A stretch of DNA of 49,753 nucleotides from Clostridia bacterium (GTDB lineage Bacteria > Bacillota > Clostridia > Oscillospirales > CAG-272): NCBI GenBank assembly GCA_017547655.1, contig JAFYPF010000032.1, forward strand, positions 1 through 49,753, given 5' to 3'. A program made the translations under genes and the position numbers. This document shows, piece by piece, positions 49,692 through 49,753 of this stretch (position 1 is its first letter; the number at the start of each line of letters is the position of its first letter). The notes under the pieces were generated by a model. That model was not told where the DNA came from, made no database searches, and was given only the letters and a program-made list of their open reading frames with translations.

Positions 49692-49753
49692 ATGAAAACA
49701 TTGTACGAACAACTTGGTGGAACCTATCGTGAAGAAAACGGGCGTCTTATTCC
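49692..49753 (+). mobile_element. tnpV: Start of tnpV (transposon-encoded protein), cut by the window edge
   Basis: ATG 49692 with GGAG 8 nt upstream codes MKTLYEQLGGTYREENGRLI, then the window ends. This N terminus is the usual TnpV start (MKTLYEQxGGTY), a small protein found in Tn4451/Tn4453-like mobilisable transposons and integrative elements of Clostridia. The element therefore extends to the right. Only 20 codons are visible, so the identity rests on a short but distinctive sequence. Confidence 0.8.

Overview
The window looks like chromosome of an uncultured low-GC Bacillota, most likely an anaerobic gut Clostridia. The signs are genes read from strong GGAGG-type ribosome sites, many TTGACA/17 bp/TATAAT promoters, an IreB/PrkC/PP2C signalling set, a DivIVA-domain protein, a DUF421-DUF4363 pair, lipoprotein signal peptides, a tandem glycine riboswitch, a Lys tRNA with encoded CCA and a TnpV-type mobile element. 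I cannot name a genus from the sequence.

Layout. 1-6442 (minus) is a 2-oxoacid dehydrogenase operon: DeoR-type regulator, lipoyl E2, E3, and an E1 whose alpha and beta chains are fused. It has a clear promoter with an imperfect palindrome just downstream. 6686-10498 (minus) carries a DacF-like protein with two broken active-site motifs, RibF, IreB and an S1-domain RNA-binding protein. 10798-15497 (plus) is YfbR-like nucleotidase, RlmN, PP2C phosphatase and the PASTA kinase PrkC with a PPATE-repeat tail. 15508-24 kb holds a type II pantothenate kinase, an unusual DivIVA / lone fumarase-beta / HTH-TPR operon, a two-domain lipoprotein, DUF4363-DUF421, tRNA-Lys, NUDIX and NAD(P)HX dehydratase, with gene remnants and palindromic repeats between them. 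Then come an Lhr-like helicase (minus) and an unknown 370-residue protein followed by HisS and AspS.

30026-39897 (plus) is a surface-glycan export operon: ABC-2 permease and ATPase, three glycosyltransferases, UDP-GlcNAc 2-epimerase, and two paralogous large proteins that share an uncharacterised domain, one of them fused to a HAD phosphatase-like domain. The central 5.8 kb is much more AT-rich than its flanks and reads as a swapped cassette. This domain pair is my best candidate for poorly described biology.

39.9-49.75 kb: a membrane-anchored M23 domain protein that has lost its zinc ligands; an alanine/glycine:Na+ symporter under a tandem glycine riboswitch; a LysR regulator divergent from a three-gene ABC importer; a small HTH-controlled lipoprotein/membrane-protein cassette; and, at the right edge, the start of tnpV, showing that a mobile element begins there.

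All calls come from reading the sequence and from knowledge of protein families; no search was run. Start codons were moved from the longest open frame where a ribosome site supported it.
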